The translations under genes were made by a program, and so were the position numbers. Positions 43,961 to 53,212 of a stretch of DNA of 64,000 bases are shown piece by piece. The number at the start of each line of letters is the position of its first letter. The first letter of the stretch is position 1. This DNA comes from UBA5794 sp963714375 (GTDB lineage Bacteria > Actinomycetota > Acidimicrobiia > Spongiisociales > UBA5794), in contig CAVQOG010000008.1 of the NCBI GenBank assembly GCA_963714375.1, forward strand, positions 1 to 64,000, given 5' to 3'. The notes under the pieces are model-generated. The model did not search any database. It saw nothing but the letters and a program-made list of their open reading frames with translations, and was not told the DNA's origin.

Positions 43961-45185
43961 CGATTCGACGGGACAACGCTGCGTTGAGTGCGGCAAGGAC
44001 TTCATCGATCTGGTTGTCGGTGATAACGAGCGGTGGGCACAACGTGATGGTTGATGGAAGCGATCGGGCTATCACGCCTGAGCCAAGCATGTCGGTGAAG
44101 ACGTCTCCCTCGCTCACACCAGCCGGTAGCGATACCGCCCACATCCCACCGACACCACGTACTTCCGTCACGAGACCCCTATTGAGAAGCGCACCGAGAC
44201 CGTCCCTGAACGTCGCTTCGATTGCAGGGACCCGAGATAGCAAGCTCTCCCGTTCAATGATGTCGAGGTTCGCCAGGCCCGCGGCACAGGCTGCAGGGTG
44301 GCCCGAGTAGGTAAATCCGTGTCTGAACACGAAGTCAGGATCGGCAGCGAGAGTGTGGGCGATCGTGTCTCCAACAATCACTCCGCCAAGTGGCTGATAT
44401 CCGCTCGTTACTGCCTTGGCAAATGTGGTGAGATCCGGCGTGACTCTGAAACGTTGGCTTGCGAACCAGGTACCGAGTCGACCAAACCCCGTAATGACCT
44501 CATCGAAGATCAGGTATGCGCCGTACCGATCACAGAGGTCACGAAGCCCCTCGAGATATCCATCTTCAGGTGGATACACCCCTCCCGCTCCTTGCACGGG
44601 TTCGGTGATGACGGCTGCAACCTCGCCAGAGTGCTCCGAAAGGACGGCTTCCATCTTCGCAAGATCATCGGGGTCGACATTCACCACGTCGCCGAGGAAT
44701 GGTCCGAAACCGACCCTGTTTGGTGGGAGCCCCGATGCACTCGTACCACCGTAGGCGACGCCGTGATAGGCGCGTTCTCTTGAGATGATGACCGTTCGTT
44801 CCGGGTGCCCACCTTGAGCTTGGCCAACTCGGGCGATCTTCATGGCGGAATCCACCGCTTCAGATCCCGAACAGCAGAAAAAGACACGGGGATGGTCGTG
44901 AGGTGATAGGTCACCGATGCGGTCGGCGAGGGCATCGACAGGGGGATTCGTGAAGCTTGAGAATGTGTGGAATCCGGCGATCTGCCTCATTTGTCCTGCG
45001 ACGGCATCTGCGATTTCGGACCGTCCGTACCCGACATTGGCGTACCACAGCGAGGCCATGGCATCGATGTAGACCTTGCCATCGGAATCCGTGACTGTTG
45101 CTCCGTCACCAGAGACAATCGAGAGGAACTCTTCGGCAGGTTTGGTCGGAGGAGCGAACGGGTGAAGAAATGTTGGTGTCGACAT
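43950..45185 (-). CDS. Class III aminotransferase
   Basis: 411 residues from the ATG at 45185. PLP enzyme of the omega-aminotransferase class: DAMASLWYANVGYGR near residue 40, YHGVAYGGTSASGLP near 145, DEVITGFGRLG with the PLP Asp near 235, and Schiff-base Lys in TFAKAVTSGYQPLGG near 265. Substrates of this class include beta-alanine, taurine, putrescine or DAPA precursors; none can be chosen here. It is the gene after cobO but separated by a 120-base gap that carries CGGACAT short-word repeats. Confidence 0.88.
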   Translation of the reverse strand: MSTPTFLHPFAPPTKPAEEFLSIVSGDGATVTDSDGKVYIDAMASLWYANVGYGRSEIADAVAGQMRQIAGFHTFSSFTNPPVDALADRIGDLSPHDHPRVFFCCSGSEAVDSAMKIARVGQAQGGHPERTVIISRERAYHGVAYGGTSASGLPPNRVGFGPFLGDVVNVDPDDLAKMEAVLSEHSGEVAAVITEPVQGAGGVYPPEDGYLEGLRDLCDRYGAYLIFDEVITGFGRLGTWFASQRFRVTPDLTTFAKAVTSGYQPLGGVIVGDTIAHTLAADPDFVFRHGFTYSGHPAACAAGLANLDIIERESLLSRVPAIEATFRDGLGALLNRGLVTEVRGVGGMWAVSLPAGVSEGDVFTDMLGSGVIARSLPSTITLCPPLVITDNQIDEVLAALNAALSRRIATA

Positions 45186-45304
45186 GGCACAAGCGTACCG
45201 GCGGAAACTTTCACGTGGCTCGCCGAACCGAAAGACGTCGGACATCGGACATCGGACGTCGGAAAGTCGAAGACCCCCAGAAGGGATGGTGAGATCCGGG
45301 GTGT

Positions 45305-45835
45305 CTAGAAATCGATGCCTTTGCGGGCCGCAACGCCTTTGTCAAACGGGTGCTTGATCTTCTTCATCTCGGTGACCGTGTCGGCGATGGCCATGAGATC
45401 TTGGTGGGCGTCACGGCCGGTCACGATGACGTTCACACCCTCAGGACGGTTGTCGATCGTTTCGACGACATCAGCGACATCAATCCAGCCAAAGGTGACC
45501 GGATACGTTGCCTCGTCGAGAATGATGAGGTCGTAGTCGCCCGAATTGATCGATTCCTTTGCGACTGCCCATGCATCGGCGGCAGCCCGCTCGGTGGCCT
45601 CCATGTCGTCGGACTCCCAGGTGAACCCATCTCCACCCGTGATCCACTCCACACCGAGCTGGTCCGCCATCTTCTTCTCACCGGTCTGCCACTTGTCTGA
45701 TTTGATGAATTGGATGACCTTCACATTCCAACCCCTGGCGACAGACCGGAGCATCACGCCGAACGCGGAACTCGACTTTCCCTTTCCGTCTCCCGTGTTG
45801 ACGATGAAGAGGTCTCGTCTGTGTTCACTCGCCAT
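45305..45835 (-). CDS. cobO: Corrinoid adenosyltransferase
   Basis: 176 residues. CobA/CobO/BtuR type with P-loop NTGDGKGKSSSAFG near residue 13, KVIQFIKSDKW, and DLIILDEATYPVTFGW (Walker B). It transfers adenosyl from ATP to cob(I)alamin, the final activation step after uptake. Its start overlaps the btuD stop by about 10 bases, placing it in the riboswitch-controlled btuFCD operon. Confidence 0.93.
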   Translation of the reverse strand: MASEHRRDLFIVNTGDGKGKSSSAFGVMLRSVARGWNVKVIQFIKSDKWQTGEKKMADQLGVEWITGGDGFTWESDDMEATERAAADAWAVAKESINSGDYDLIILDEATYPVTFGWIDVADVVETIDNRPEGVNVIVTGRDAHQDLMAIADTVTEMKKIKHPFDKGVAARKGIDF

Positions 45836-46616
45836 GGCGACTCCCTTGCGATCGCAGCGAAACCACGACTCGGCTCCCCTCTATCTCGATGACTCTGATC
45901 GTAGGTTCAAAAACACTCCCGAGCGTTGCTTCATTCAGGACCTCTTCTGGGCTCCCCATCCCAACGACCTGTCCGTGGTCGAGCAGCGTCAGCTCGTCAC
46001 AAAACTGCGCAGCGGCGGTGAGGTCGTGAATGGCGCTGACAATGGTCACGCCCTGCTCATGCTGGATCTGGGCGATTAGTTCGAGCACCTCATGCTGGGC
46101 GGCAACATCGAGGGACGCAGTCGCCTCGTCAAGTACAACGACTGGGGCCTGCTGCGCAAGCACCCGTGCAAGGGACACCCGCTGTGTCTCGCCACCAGAA
46201 AGCGATGCAACGTCGCGTTCGGCAAACCCCGAGATGCTGAGCGATCGCAGAGAATCCCACACAATGGCGATGTCTTCCTCTCGTTCTGCGGCAAGCAACC
46301 CGAGATGTGGGGTTCTCCCCAAGAGAACGAAATCGAACACGGACATGCCGGGCGGATAGACCGGCCGCTGGGGCACATAGGCGATCCTTCGAGCCGTCGA
46401 TTTGGCATCCTCACTGCCGATCTCTGTATCACCCAGGGTGATCGATCCGCTGTAGGGAACAGCCCCAACAATGGCTTTCAGCAGTGTCGACTTCCCGGCC
46501 CCGTTCGGTCCGATGATCCCCATCCATCGTCCGTCTCGTACCGACAGCGAAATCTGCGAGAGGATCTCGGTCCGTCCATAGGACACACCGACCGATGACA
46601 AAGACACGCCAGTCAC
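45825..46616 (-). CDS. btuD: Cobalamin (corrinoid) ABC importer ATPase
   Basis: 263 residues from a GTG at 46616 with GGAG upstream. Walker A GPNGAGKSTLLKAIV, signature SLSGGETQRVSLARVL, Walker B VVVLDEATASLD. FecE/BtuD class. The B12 assignment comes from the riboswitch and the overlapping cobO rather than from the ATPase itself. Confidence 0.88.
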   Translation of the reverse strand: MTGVSLSSVGVSYGRTEILSQISLSVRDGRWMGIIGPNGAGKSTLLKAIVGAVPYSGSITLGDTEIGSEDAKSTARRIAYVPQRPVYPPGMSVFDFVLLGRTPHLGLLAAEREEDIAIVWDSLRSLSISGFAERDVASLSGGETQRVSLARVLAQQAPVVVLDEATASLDVAAQHEVLELIAQIQHEQGVTIVSAIHDLTAAAQFCDELTLLDHGQVVGMGSPEEVLNEATLGSVFEPTIRVIEIEGSRVVVSLRSQGSRHGE

Positions 46617-46629
46617 GACACAATCTCCA

Positions 46630-47682
46630 TCACGACACAACCCCTTTGCTCCGTCTCAGGACCACGGCGAAGAACGGTGCACCCACAAGAGCCGTCACAA
46701 CGCCGATGGGGATCTCTGTAGGACTCTGGACGGTGCGCGCCACGATGTCGGCGAGGACCAGAAAGGAGCCACCGATCAGAAGCGACAGCGGAACAATGAC
46801 GCGGTATGACGCTGAGGTCATGAGGCGGACCGTGTGCGGCACGATGATCCCAACGAATCCGATCAGCCCGCTCACAGCGACAACCGCTGCCGTGCCAAGC
46901 GTTGCGAATCCGATCAGGAGCAGCCGTACCCGCGATGGATGCAAACCGAGGGTCGAGGCCTCGCCGTCACCAACCGACATCACGTCGAGGAGCCTCCTGA
47001 ACGCGACAAGAACGACGGAACATCCCACGACATACGGCAACACCAATCGAACCTCTGACCAGCCAGCCGTTGTGAGGCTTCCAAGAATCCATCCGTATAC
47101 CTCGCGCAGCGTGTCAGATTCCCTCTGCTGGAGGAACGTCTGGAGTGCGGTCAGGAACGCCGCAACAGCCACGCCGGCAAGAATCAAGGTGACTGCAGTC
47201 CTCCCGGATCGCACGGTGTACCCGAGAACGTAGGCGAGGGCAACCCCGACGATCGCTCCGATGAACGCTGCAAGGGGAAGCGGGTCAATGAACCAACTCG
47301 ATGCGTCAGGGCCATAGGCGATGGCAAGTGTGGCGCCGAGACCAGCGCCCGCCCCGGCTCCCAACAGATACGGATCAGCGAGAGGGTTGCGGAACACCCC
47401 TTGGTATGCGGACCCGGCAACCGACAGCATCGAACCGACGAGAACCCCGAGTACGACGCGCGGCATGCGAATCTGCCACACGATGTCGTCGGCTCTCGTA
47501 TCGAGACTGGATTCGACATTGAGGAACGGAATCCGCGACAAGGTGGACGAGATGATTCCCCACGGCGATATCGAAGCCGGACCGATCATGGCACCAGCAA
47601 TCACCGTCACGACGAGAAGCAAGACTGCCCCAGCGATCCACCACCACGGCAACCGAAGTCCGGAGGGGCGTCCAGCGTTCAT
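46630..47682 (-). CDS. btuC: Cobalamin (corrinoid) ABC importer permease
   Basis: 350 residues, about ten helices. FecCD/BtuC features: RMPRVVLGVLVGSMLSVAGSAYQGVFRNPLADPYLLG, and GLIGFVGIIVPHTVRLM near residue 265, the EAA-like loop contacting the ATPase. Overlaps btuF by 4 bases. Confidence 0.9.
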   Translation of the reverse strand: MNAGRPSGLRLPWWWIAGAVLLLVVTVIAGAMIGPASISPWGIISSTLSRIPFLNVESSLDTRADDIVWQIRMPRVVLGVLVGSMLSVAGSAYQGVFRNPLADPYLLGAGAGAGLGATLAIAYGPDASSWFIDPLPLAAFIGAIVGVALAYVLGYTVRSGRTAVTLILAGVAVAAFLTALQTFLQQRESDTLREVYGWILGSLTTAGWSEVRLVLPYVVGCSVVLVAFRRLLDVMSVGDGEASTLGLHPSRVRLLLIGFATLGTAAVVAVSGLIGFVGIIVPHTVRLMTSASYRVIVPLSLLIGGSFLVLADIVARTVQSPTEIPIGVVTALVGAPFFAVVLRRSKGVVS

Positions 47683-48665
47683 GCGTCGTCGGCCGCCAAC
47701 GACGAGAGTGCTTCGACAATCGCGTCGAGGAGCTCAACAACTCGTGGACTCCATCGAGACGCAATATCATCGTTGAGTTCGACCACGCCACCAGTTGCCA
47801 CTGCCGTCATCGAACCCCACCCCGGTCGTGCGGATACCGTTGCGAGACTCTGACCACCCCAGATCGTGTCGGCGAGAAGAATCAGGGTCGGATCCGATTC
47901 GACGATGAACTCCTGACTGAGTTGCGGGTAGCCGAATCCGTCGGGATCAGGTGCTTCATCAGCAATGTTGGAAAGACCCGTTGGAGCGATCACCTGGCCG
48001 ATGAATGAAGCTGAGGTTGCCGTGTACAGCAAATCTTCGAGCTCGTAGTAGTACGTCAGCCCCTGCGCCTCGTTCGCAATCGACTCGGCGGCGTCGAGCA
48101 GGCGGGACTGGGTGTCGGACACGACATCTACCGCTTCGGCGGTGTGCCCAGTCGCTGCACCCGTTTGCTCCCACTGGACATATGCGTCCTCAAGCGAAAC
48201 GGCGGTTCCATGGAGAATCACGGGGATACCGAGGGTCTCGAGTCCGGCAATCACGTCTCCTGGATCGAACGAGACGAATACCAGATCGGGTCCGTACTCA
48301 GCGATCGCCTCGATGCTCGGTGTCCAAGCCGACAGCTCGGTGATCGGTGCCTCGGGTGGATAATTGGACAACGAATCGACAGCGACGACCTGGTCTCCTG
48401 CGCCGATGGCGAACAGCACTTCGGTTGATGTCGGTGAAATAGAGACGATGCGTTCGGGCCGTGCCTCAATCGTGACCGCGCCGTTGCCAGCTTCAATCGT
48501 GATTGGAAAGCCGTCGTCCACTCGCTGAACCGTCGTACTCGACGAAAACGCCGAGGTCGTCGTTTGAGCTTGCAACGTAGTCGTCGAATCTGACACGCCA
48601 TTGCTAGAGCATGCGGCGACAAGCAGGGCGACTGCCATTGTCAACAGGGTGGTTCTTCGGAACAC
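47679..48665 (-). CDS. btuF: Cobalamin (corrinoid) binding lipoprotein
   Basis: 328 residues, GTG start. Lipobox VAAC after a short signal, Thr/Ser linker, then the BtuF/FhuD-like binding fold: ERIVSISPTSTEVLFAIGAGDQVVAVD and EYGPDLVFVSFDPGDVIAGLETLGIPVI. Extracellular capture of corrinoid for BtuCD. The ribosome-binding GGGAG lies in the 3' arm of the riboswitch hairpin directly before the start codon. Confidence 0.9.
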   Translation of the reverse strand: MFRRTTLLTMAVALLVAACSSNGVSDSTTTLQAQTTTSAFSSSTTVQRVDDGFPITIEAGNGAVTIEARPERIVSISPTSTEVLFAIGAGDQVVAVDSLSNYPPEAPITELSAWTPSIEAIAEYGPDLVFVSFDPGDVIAGLETLGIPVILHGTAVSLEDAYVQWEQTGAATGHTAEAVDVVSDTQSRLLDAAESIANEAQGLTYYYELEDLLYTATSASFIGQVIAPTGLSNIADEAPDPDGFGYPQLSQEFIVESDPTLILLADTIWGGQSLATVSARPGWGSMTAVATGGVVELNDDIASRWSPRVVELLDAIVEALSSLAADDA

Positions 48666-48669
48666 GGGT

Positions 48670-48866
48670 GTTGTCTCCCTTCTCTGGAGGAGACAACCGC
48701 TGCGGGGCGTAGACCCCTCCTCCGGAGGTCAGACCGCCTGCTGGCTTGGAGGCGGCCTGGCTACCTCACGGAGAGGATCACAGTTGCGGGACAGCGCCGG
48801 TATCTCACCGGACTTCGCTCCGAGACAGCACCCGGGAAATCCCGGTACGTCACGGTCAGCCTAGCG
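48670..48866 (-). promoter_or_regulatory. Cobalamin riboswitch with Shine-Dalgarno-masking hairpin
   Basis: Minus strand shows the conserved aptamer parts: GGTGAGATACCGGCGCTGTC then CCGCAACTGTGATCC, AGCCAGG, and the B12-box-like GCCAGCAGGCGGTCTGACC. At its 3' end GTTGTCTCC (48697-48689) pairs with GGAGACAAC (48678-48670); that second arm contains the GGGAG ribosome site of btuF, 9 bases before the GTG. No T-run follows, so control is most likely at translation. Confidence 0.92.
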
Positions 48867-48932
48867 GAGCAGCCAGTGCGATACTCACGCTCCCTCACCA
48901 CCGATGAATAGCGGGCCGAGGGGTATCGTTTG

Positions 48933-49076
48933 GTGATCGTGAAGAAACTCCTTGCCGTGCTGATCGCCGTTCTCATTGCAGCCATCGCCGTCGCGATCCG
49001 TCACCGCTCTCCGGTCGAACAGCCTGCCGAACCCGAAGGCTCATGGGAACCAGCGTCACGTCAGACACCAGCGTGA
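48933..49076 (+). CDS. Single-helix membrane mini-protein
   Basis: 47 residues from a GTG at 48933 (a second GTG at 48939 is in frame): basic start, helix LLAVLIAVLIAAIAVAI, then a polar tail ending PEGSWEPASRQTPA. Its stop TGA overlaps the next gene's GTG (GTGA), which argues for a real, coupled gene. The size and layout recall DLW-39-type mini-proteins of Actinobacteria, but the match is weak and not claimed. Confidence 0.55.
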   Translation: MIVKKLLAVLIAVLIAAIAVAIRHRSPVEQPAEPEGSWEPASRQTPA

Positions 49077-49792
49077 AGGTCGCTGTCGATACCGGCACGG
49101 AAGTTGGGAACCGCGCCCTACGAGTTCTTCTCGGTGAACGATCCGTCGATTACATCGGCGTCCTTGCAGGCGGTGTCCCCGACCGGAAACGATCAGGTTC
49201 CGTCACCACCCTCGATGGATACGACGTCCTCATGTCAGACGGCACTTCGGACATCCATGGTCTCATCGGCAAGGCAGCGGTCGCGGGGATTCCACTTGTT
49301 CTTTGGCTCGATCTCGATCACCACCTTGACTCACCGGGACACATCCCTGTCATCCATGGTGCCAATGTCGCATCAGGTCTCACAGCCGCACTCGTCGTTC
49401 ATCCCGCAGCAGCATCCCATCGCGAAGATGTGATCAGAATCGGATGGACCGAACCCGGCAAACCTCTGAAGCGAGGTGAGCCCATGCCCTTTCCCAACCC
49501 GATAGGGAACACCTGGACCAAAAGACGCGGAACGGGACGTTTCGTTGGATTTCGCAATGACAAATGGGGAGGTGCTGTCGTCGACGTCGAGGGGCCTTCT
49601 GGCAGACGAATCGTCGGCGTCGCCGATCACGCTGCATATATCGAAGCCATCACGCTTGCATCGGTAACGCTTCTCGCAGGCGAGGGCGCCTACGACAGCC
49701 GATCCCAAGCTGCTGCATCGACTCCTGAACAGCTTCTGAACAAACTGGGCGCTCTGGAACTTGAGGTGGCGGTCTGGCGTTCTTCGCAGTAG
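49073..49792 (+). CDS. Conserved protein of unknown function, Rossmann-like N-terminus
   Basis: 239 residues from a GTG at 49073 that overlaps the previous stop. The start VKVAVDTGTEVGNRALRVLL and alternating beta/alpha pattern to about residue 100 resemble a Rossmann nucleotide-binding fold, and the DGYDVLMSDG segment may be the second-strand region. The C-terminal half has WTKRRGTGRFVGFRNDKWGG. No catalytic family is recognised; NAD(P)-binding is a guess from the fold. Confidence 0.6.
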   Translation: MKVAVDTGTEVGNRALRVLLGERSVDYIGVLAGGVPDRKRSGSVTTLDGYDVLMSDGTSDIHGLIGKAAVAGIPLVLWLDLDHHLDSPGHIPVIHGANVASGLTAALVVHPAAASHREDVIRIGWTEPGKPLKRGEPMPFPNPIGNTWTKRRGTGRFVGFRNDKWGGAVVDVEGPSGRRIVGVADHAAYIEAITLASVTLLAGEGAYDSRSQAAASTPEQLLNKLGALELEVAVWRSSQ

Positions 49793-49796
49793 CCAT

Positions 49797-51836
49797 ATGA
49801 AGACCTTGCCTCGCGCCATCATCCTTGTCAGCTTGCTCGCCCTGGCTGCGGCTGCATGCACACCTGCGGGATCCGTCGACACCACAACGTCTGCTGCATC
49901 CCTTCCCGGTTCGAGCATCGACGACACGACAACGACAAGCTTCGACGGGGAGTCCTATGCAGGCACGGTTCAGGCACCGGACTTTCCTCCCGGCCTCGAC
50001 TGGATCAACACCGCTCAACCGATCTCCCTCGCTGATCTGCGCGGCAAGGTGGTGCTCTTGGACTTCTGGACGTACGGGTGCATCAACTGCATCCACATCA
50101 TCCCTGACCTCGAACGTCTTGAGGCCGAATACGCCAACGAACTCGTCGTCATCGGTGTCCATTCGGCGAAGTTCACGAATGAAGGCGAGACGGACAACCT
50201 CGTTGACATTGTCCAGCGGTACGGGCTCAAGCATCCCGTTGTCAACGACAACGACTTTGCTGTCTGGAACCTGTGGGGTGCATCGGCATGGCCGACGATT
50301 GCCGTCATCGACCCTGCCGGAAACGTAGTTGGCGTGCGTCCCGGCGAGGGTGTCTACGACGCGCTTGAGCCCGTGGTCGCAAGCCTTGTGGCCGAGTTCG
50401 ATGTTGCACAGGCAATCGACCGCACGCCAATCACATTCGCCCTTGAGGCCACGACTGCACCACAGCGAGCTCTCAGTTACCCCGGCAAGGTGTTCGCGAC
50501 CAGCGGACGCCTCTGGGTTTCGGACACTGGCCACCATCGAGTCCTTGAGGTCGACCCGTCCAGCGGAAAGGTCCTCGGGGCGTGGGGATCGGGCAGGCGG
50601 GGCTTCGACAACGGTGCAGCACTCGACGCTACGTTCGACGGACCTCAGGGGATGACTCTGAACCCCCAAACGAACGAGTTGTACGTCGCAGATGTCGGAA
50701 ACAACGCGGTGCGGGCCATCAATCTCTCCACGGGTGCGGTCACGACCTTGGCTGGAACCGGTGTACTTGGGTGGCCACCACAGGCTCGCGGGTTGGATAC
50801 AGCGACCCTCAACTCCCCATGGGACGTGCTGTACAGCGACGGCTTTGTATACGTAGCCAACGCTGGGACACATCAGATTTGGGCAATCGACCTTGCCAAC
50901 AAGCTTGCGCTCCCCTTGGTCGGGAACGCCCGCGAAGGAACATTCAACGCTGAGTTCCACAACTCCGAACTCGCCCAACCGAGCGGGCTCGCGTTGTCCG
51001 ACGATGGTCAGCTCTACTTCGCGGATTCTGAGTCGAGCAGTATCCGGGTAGGTGACCTCGAAACCGCGATGACTTCCCTCGTGGTCGGAGGCGATGAGTC
51101 CCTATTCGACTTTGGCGATGTCGATGGCGCCGGGAACAATGCACGGCTCCAACATCCCCTTGGGGTCGCCGTTTTCGGAGACACCTTGTACGTCGCGGAT
51201 ACCTACAACTCGAAGATCAAGCGTGTGGATATTGCTTCTGGCTCCATCTCGTCATGGCTCGGGAGCCAGCCGGGTTGGGCCGATGGGTCTTCGCCACTAT
51301 TCAACGAACCCGGAGGACTCTCATTCGACAATGGCACCCTCTATGTTGCAGACACCAACAACCACTCGATACGCCTGATCGATCCCACCACGGGTTTCGT
51401 ATCCACACTGGTTCTGAAGGGGGTCGAGAAGTTCGACCCTCCATCTGACTTCATAGGCGATGTCGTCAGCCTCGACCCTATCCGGGCCGCCGCCGGACCA
51501 GGGACCATTGTGATCAACTACGCGCTGCCACCCGGGTTCAAGGTCAATGAGGACGCACCATCATCTCTCACGATCAGTGGAGGACGCACCGTGGCCTCAC
51601 TTGCCTCGGACGCCGCGGGAGACCTCACCGGGGTGTCACTTCCGGCAATCGTTCCCGTTGATTTCCATGAGGGTGACGCCACGCTCACCCTCGACATCAA
51701 CCTTGTGTACTGCGAGGAGAACGCAGAGAGCCTCTGCTACATCGACAGAGCACGCTTCGAGATTCCAGTGACGGTCGGCCCTGCCGAGGCATCAACCACC
51801 CTCGAACTCACTCGAACCGTGGCTGGTGTCTCGTAG
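49797..51836 (+). CDS. NHLRC2-like thioredoxin/NHL-repeat lipoprotein
   Basis: 679 residues from the ATG at 49797. The lipobox LAAAAC anchors it outside. A thioredoxin-like domain (about 55-200) has the CxxC motif in WTYGCINCIHIIPDL and the cis-Pro region ASAWPTIAVID. It is followed by a six-bladed NHL propeller with repeated ELYVADVGNNAVR / LYVADTNNHSIR elements, and a C-terminal beta domain (about 560-679) like a DsbD/thiol interchange domain. Architecture as in animal NHLRC2. Likely extracytoplasmic redox or protein-interaction role; partner unknown. Confidence 0.85.
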   Translation: MKTLPRAIILVSLLALAAAACTPAGSVDTTTSAASLPGSSIDDTTTTSFDGESYAGTVQAPDFPPGLDWINTAQPISLADLRGKVVLLDFWTYGCINCIHIIPDLERLEAEYANELVVIGVHSAKFTNEGETDNLVDIVQRYGLKHPVVNDNDFAVWNLWGASAWPTIAVIDPAGNVVGVRPGEGVYDALEPVVASLVAEFDVAQAIDRTPITFALEATTAPQRALSYPGKVFATSGRLWVSDTGHHRVLEVDPSSGKVLGAWGSGRRGFDNGAALDATFDGPQGMTLNPQTNELYVADVGNNAVRAINLSTGAVTTLAGTGVLGWPPQARGLDTATLNSPWDVLYSDGFVYVANAGTHQIWAIDLANKLALPLVGNAREGTFNAEFHNSELAQPSGLALSDDGQLYFADSESSSIRVGDLETAMTSLVVGGDESLFDFGDVDGAGNNARLQHPLGVAVFGDTLYVADTYNSKIKRVDIASGSISSWLGSQPGWADGSSPLFNEPGGLSFDNGTLYVADTNNHSIRLIDPTTGFVSTLVLKGVEKFDPPSDFIGDVVSLDPIRAAAGPGTIVINYALPPGFKVNEDAPSSLTISGGRTVASLASDAAGDLTGVSLPAIVPVDFHEGDATLTLDINLVYCEENAESLCYIDRARFEIPVTVGPAEASTTLELTRTVAGVS

Positions 51837-51904
51837 AAACCGGATTACGGATCGCGGACTACGGAGGTGCACCAAGAGCGGTGTCGTGATGCACCGATGT
51901 TGCT

Positions 51905-52159
51905 CTAGAAGGACTTCTCCACGACGAATCGGTGGTAGCGAAACGGCCAAAGCCCTGAACGTCGAATCTCGATGATCCTGTGGCCGTCCCGGTCGGCCCA
52001 CAACGCCATCTCGGTTGGAGCAAATCGGTCACGGCTGAGGATCTCGACGCGGGAACCGGCGGCAAGTGACTCCATGAACTTCGCAGCGCGAATGAGGCCG
52101 GTCGCGCAAGGCGAACGACGGTTGTCGAGCCTTTGGACGGGAACTGTGCCGATCGCCAT
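51905..52159 (-). CDS. TusA-like sulfur carrier protein
   Basis: 84 residues from the ATG at 52159. TusA fold: VQRLDNRRSPCATGLIRAAK with the conserved Cys at the start of helix 1, then LAAGSRVEILSRD. The usual CPxP sequence is changed to PCATG. It overlaps the CopD-like gene's stop codon, so they are translated together. May pass sulfur to an unknown partner. The 51837-51904 gap has CGGATTACGG-type short words. Confidence 0.8.
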   Translation of the reverse strand: MAIGTVPVQRLDNRRSPCATGLIRAAKFMESLAAGSRVEILSRDRFAPTEMALWADRDGHRIIEIRRSGLWPFRYHRFVVEKSF

Positions 52160-53151
52160 CAACTATCCAATGAATCCGCTAGGTCGTCGACCTTGCAAAC
52201 ACCCTTGACAGGCGAACACTGCCGGTACAGGGGACAGGTGATGAAGATGACAATCAGGGCGATGATCAGGAGAACCTTCACTGGGATGAGGACACCGGGA
52301 AGTGAGGTCCACCACGACGATGGCATGTTGCGGTACACATCGGTTTGGATGAGGCCGGTGATGATGACCGTCGGCAGTGCAAAGCGCACAACCCATCGAA
52401 ATCGCTGGAGCTGACGGGCAAGGCCGATCACGGCATCGATGACGGGATGCTCTCGTCCGGAGGGGATCGCCACGGTGAGGTTCCACAGGGCGCCGCCGAG
52501 CCAGAGTCCAAAGGCAACAAAATGGAGCGCACGCACCGTTACAGCAGCGGTACCCACGGCATCGAAAGCACCCCACAGCACTGCCTGGGTGATTGATCCG
52601 ACCAGAATGAGGCCGGCAGTCCACCGTCTTGCGACACCCATCCAGAGAAGAACTGCTGTCAGCCCCATGACCGACATCAAGGCGACCCGTTCGCCGGAGT
52701 CGAGATACGAGACCGTGGTGATGGCGAATGTGCCTACCGTCGCAAGCACTGCGAGAAATCGGGTGATCAATCGTGCATGGGAAATCGATGATTGTTCGAG
52801 AGAAGCGATCCGGGCCGCATCGAGACCCTTCTCGCTGGGTCGCAGGTACACCGTGCGCCACGCCGAGAAGCCAAGCGACAGGGCCATGGTCCACAGAATC
52901 AGCCAGCGAACCATCTGGAGGCCGAAGTCAAGACCAAAATTCCGGCCGGTGAACACAGCCCCCGCGATCGAGGCGAGGGTGATCGTCACGAATGCAACCT
53001 TGGGAAGGAAGGGTGTGGTGTCGCGCACATCGACGGTGTATCCGTCACCGAGACCGAGACGTTCACCCTGCCTGGCAATGACGTCAACCGAAGGTATTGC
53101 GAATCCCGATTGTGCCGGCTGGTCCGACTTCGTGGGGGATTGTGCAGTCAT
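52159..53151 (-). CDS. CopD-like multi-helix membrane protein
   Basis: 330 residues from the ATG at 53151. A cytoplasmic start of about 50 residues, then eight or nine helices. The middle carries ALHFVAFGLWLGGALWNLTVAI, a CopD-type HF..W.GG motif seen in copper/heme membrane proteins. The end is CPLYRQCSPVKGVC, with three Cys, a possible metal-binding tail. Coupled with the TusA-like gene, suggesting a joint sulfur/metal or respiratory role, which is inference. Confidence 0.75.
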   Translation of the reverse strand: MTAQSPTKSDQPAQSGFAIPSVDVIARQGERLGLGDGYTVDVRDTTPFLPKVAFVTITLASIAGAVFTGRNFGLDFGLQMVRWLILWTMALSLGFSAWRTVYLRPSEKGLDAARIASLEQSSISHARLITRFLAVLATVGTFAITTVSYLDSGERVALMSVMGLTAVLLWMGVARRWTAGLILVGSITQAVLWGAFDAVGTAAVTVRALHFVAFGLWLGGALWNLTVAIPSGREHPVIDAVIGLARQLQRFRWVVRFALPTVIITGLIQTDVYRNMPSSWWTSLPGVLIPVKVLLIIALIVIFITCPLYRQCSPVKGVCKVDDLADSLDS

Positions 53152-53198
53152 ACTATTTCTTCCATCAACCACTAGAACTATTTGTCCTCCCTATTAGT

Positions 53199-53212
53199 AC
53201 TACGTTCGTAGT
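53199..53212. promoter_or_regulatory. Palindrome in divergent promoter
   Basis: ACTACG-TT-CGTAGT, a perfect 6-bp inverted repeat in an AT-rich stretch between the CopD-like and kinase genes. Candidate operator; the regulator is not identified. 53219-53389 holds no gene I accept (see the HTH-like fragment in findings). Confidence 0.5.
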
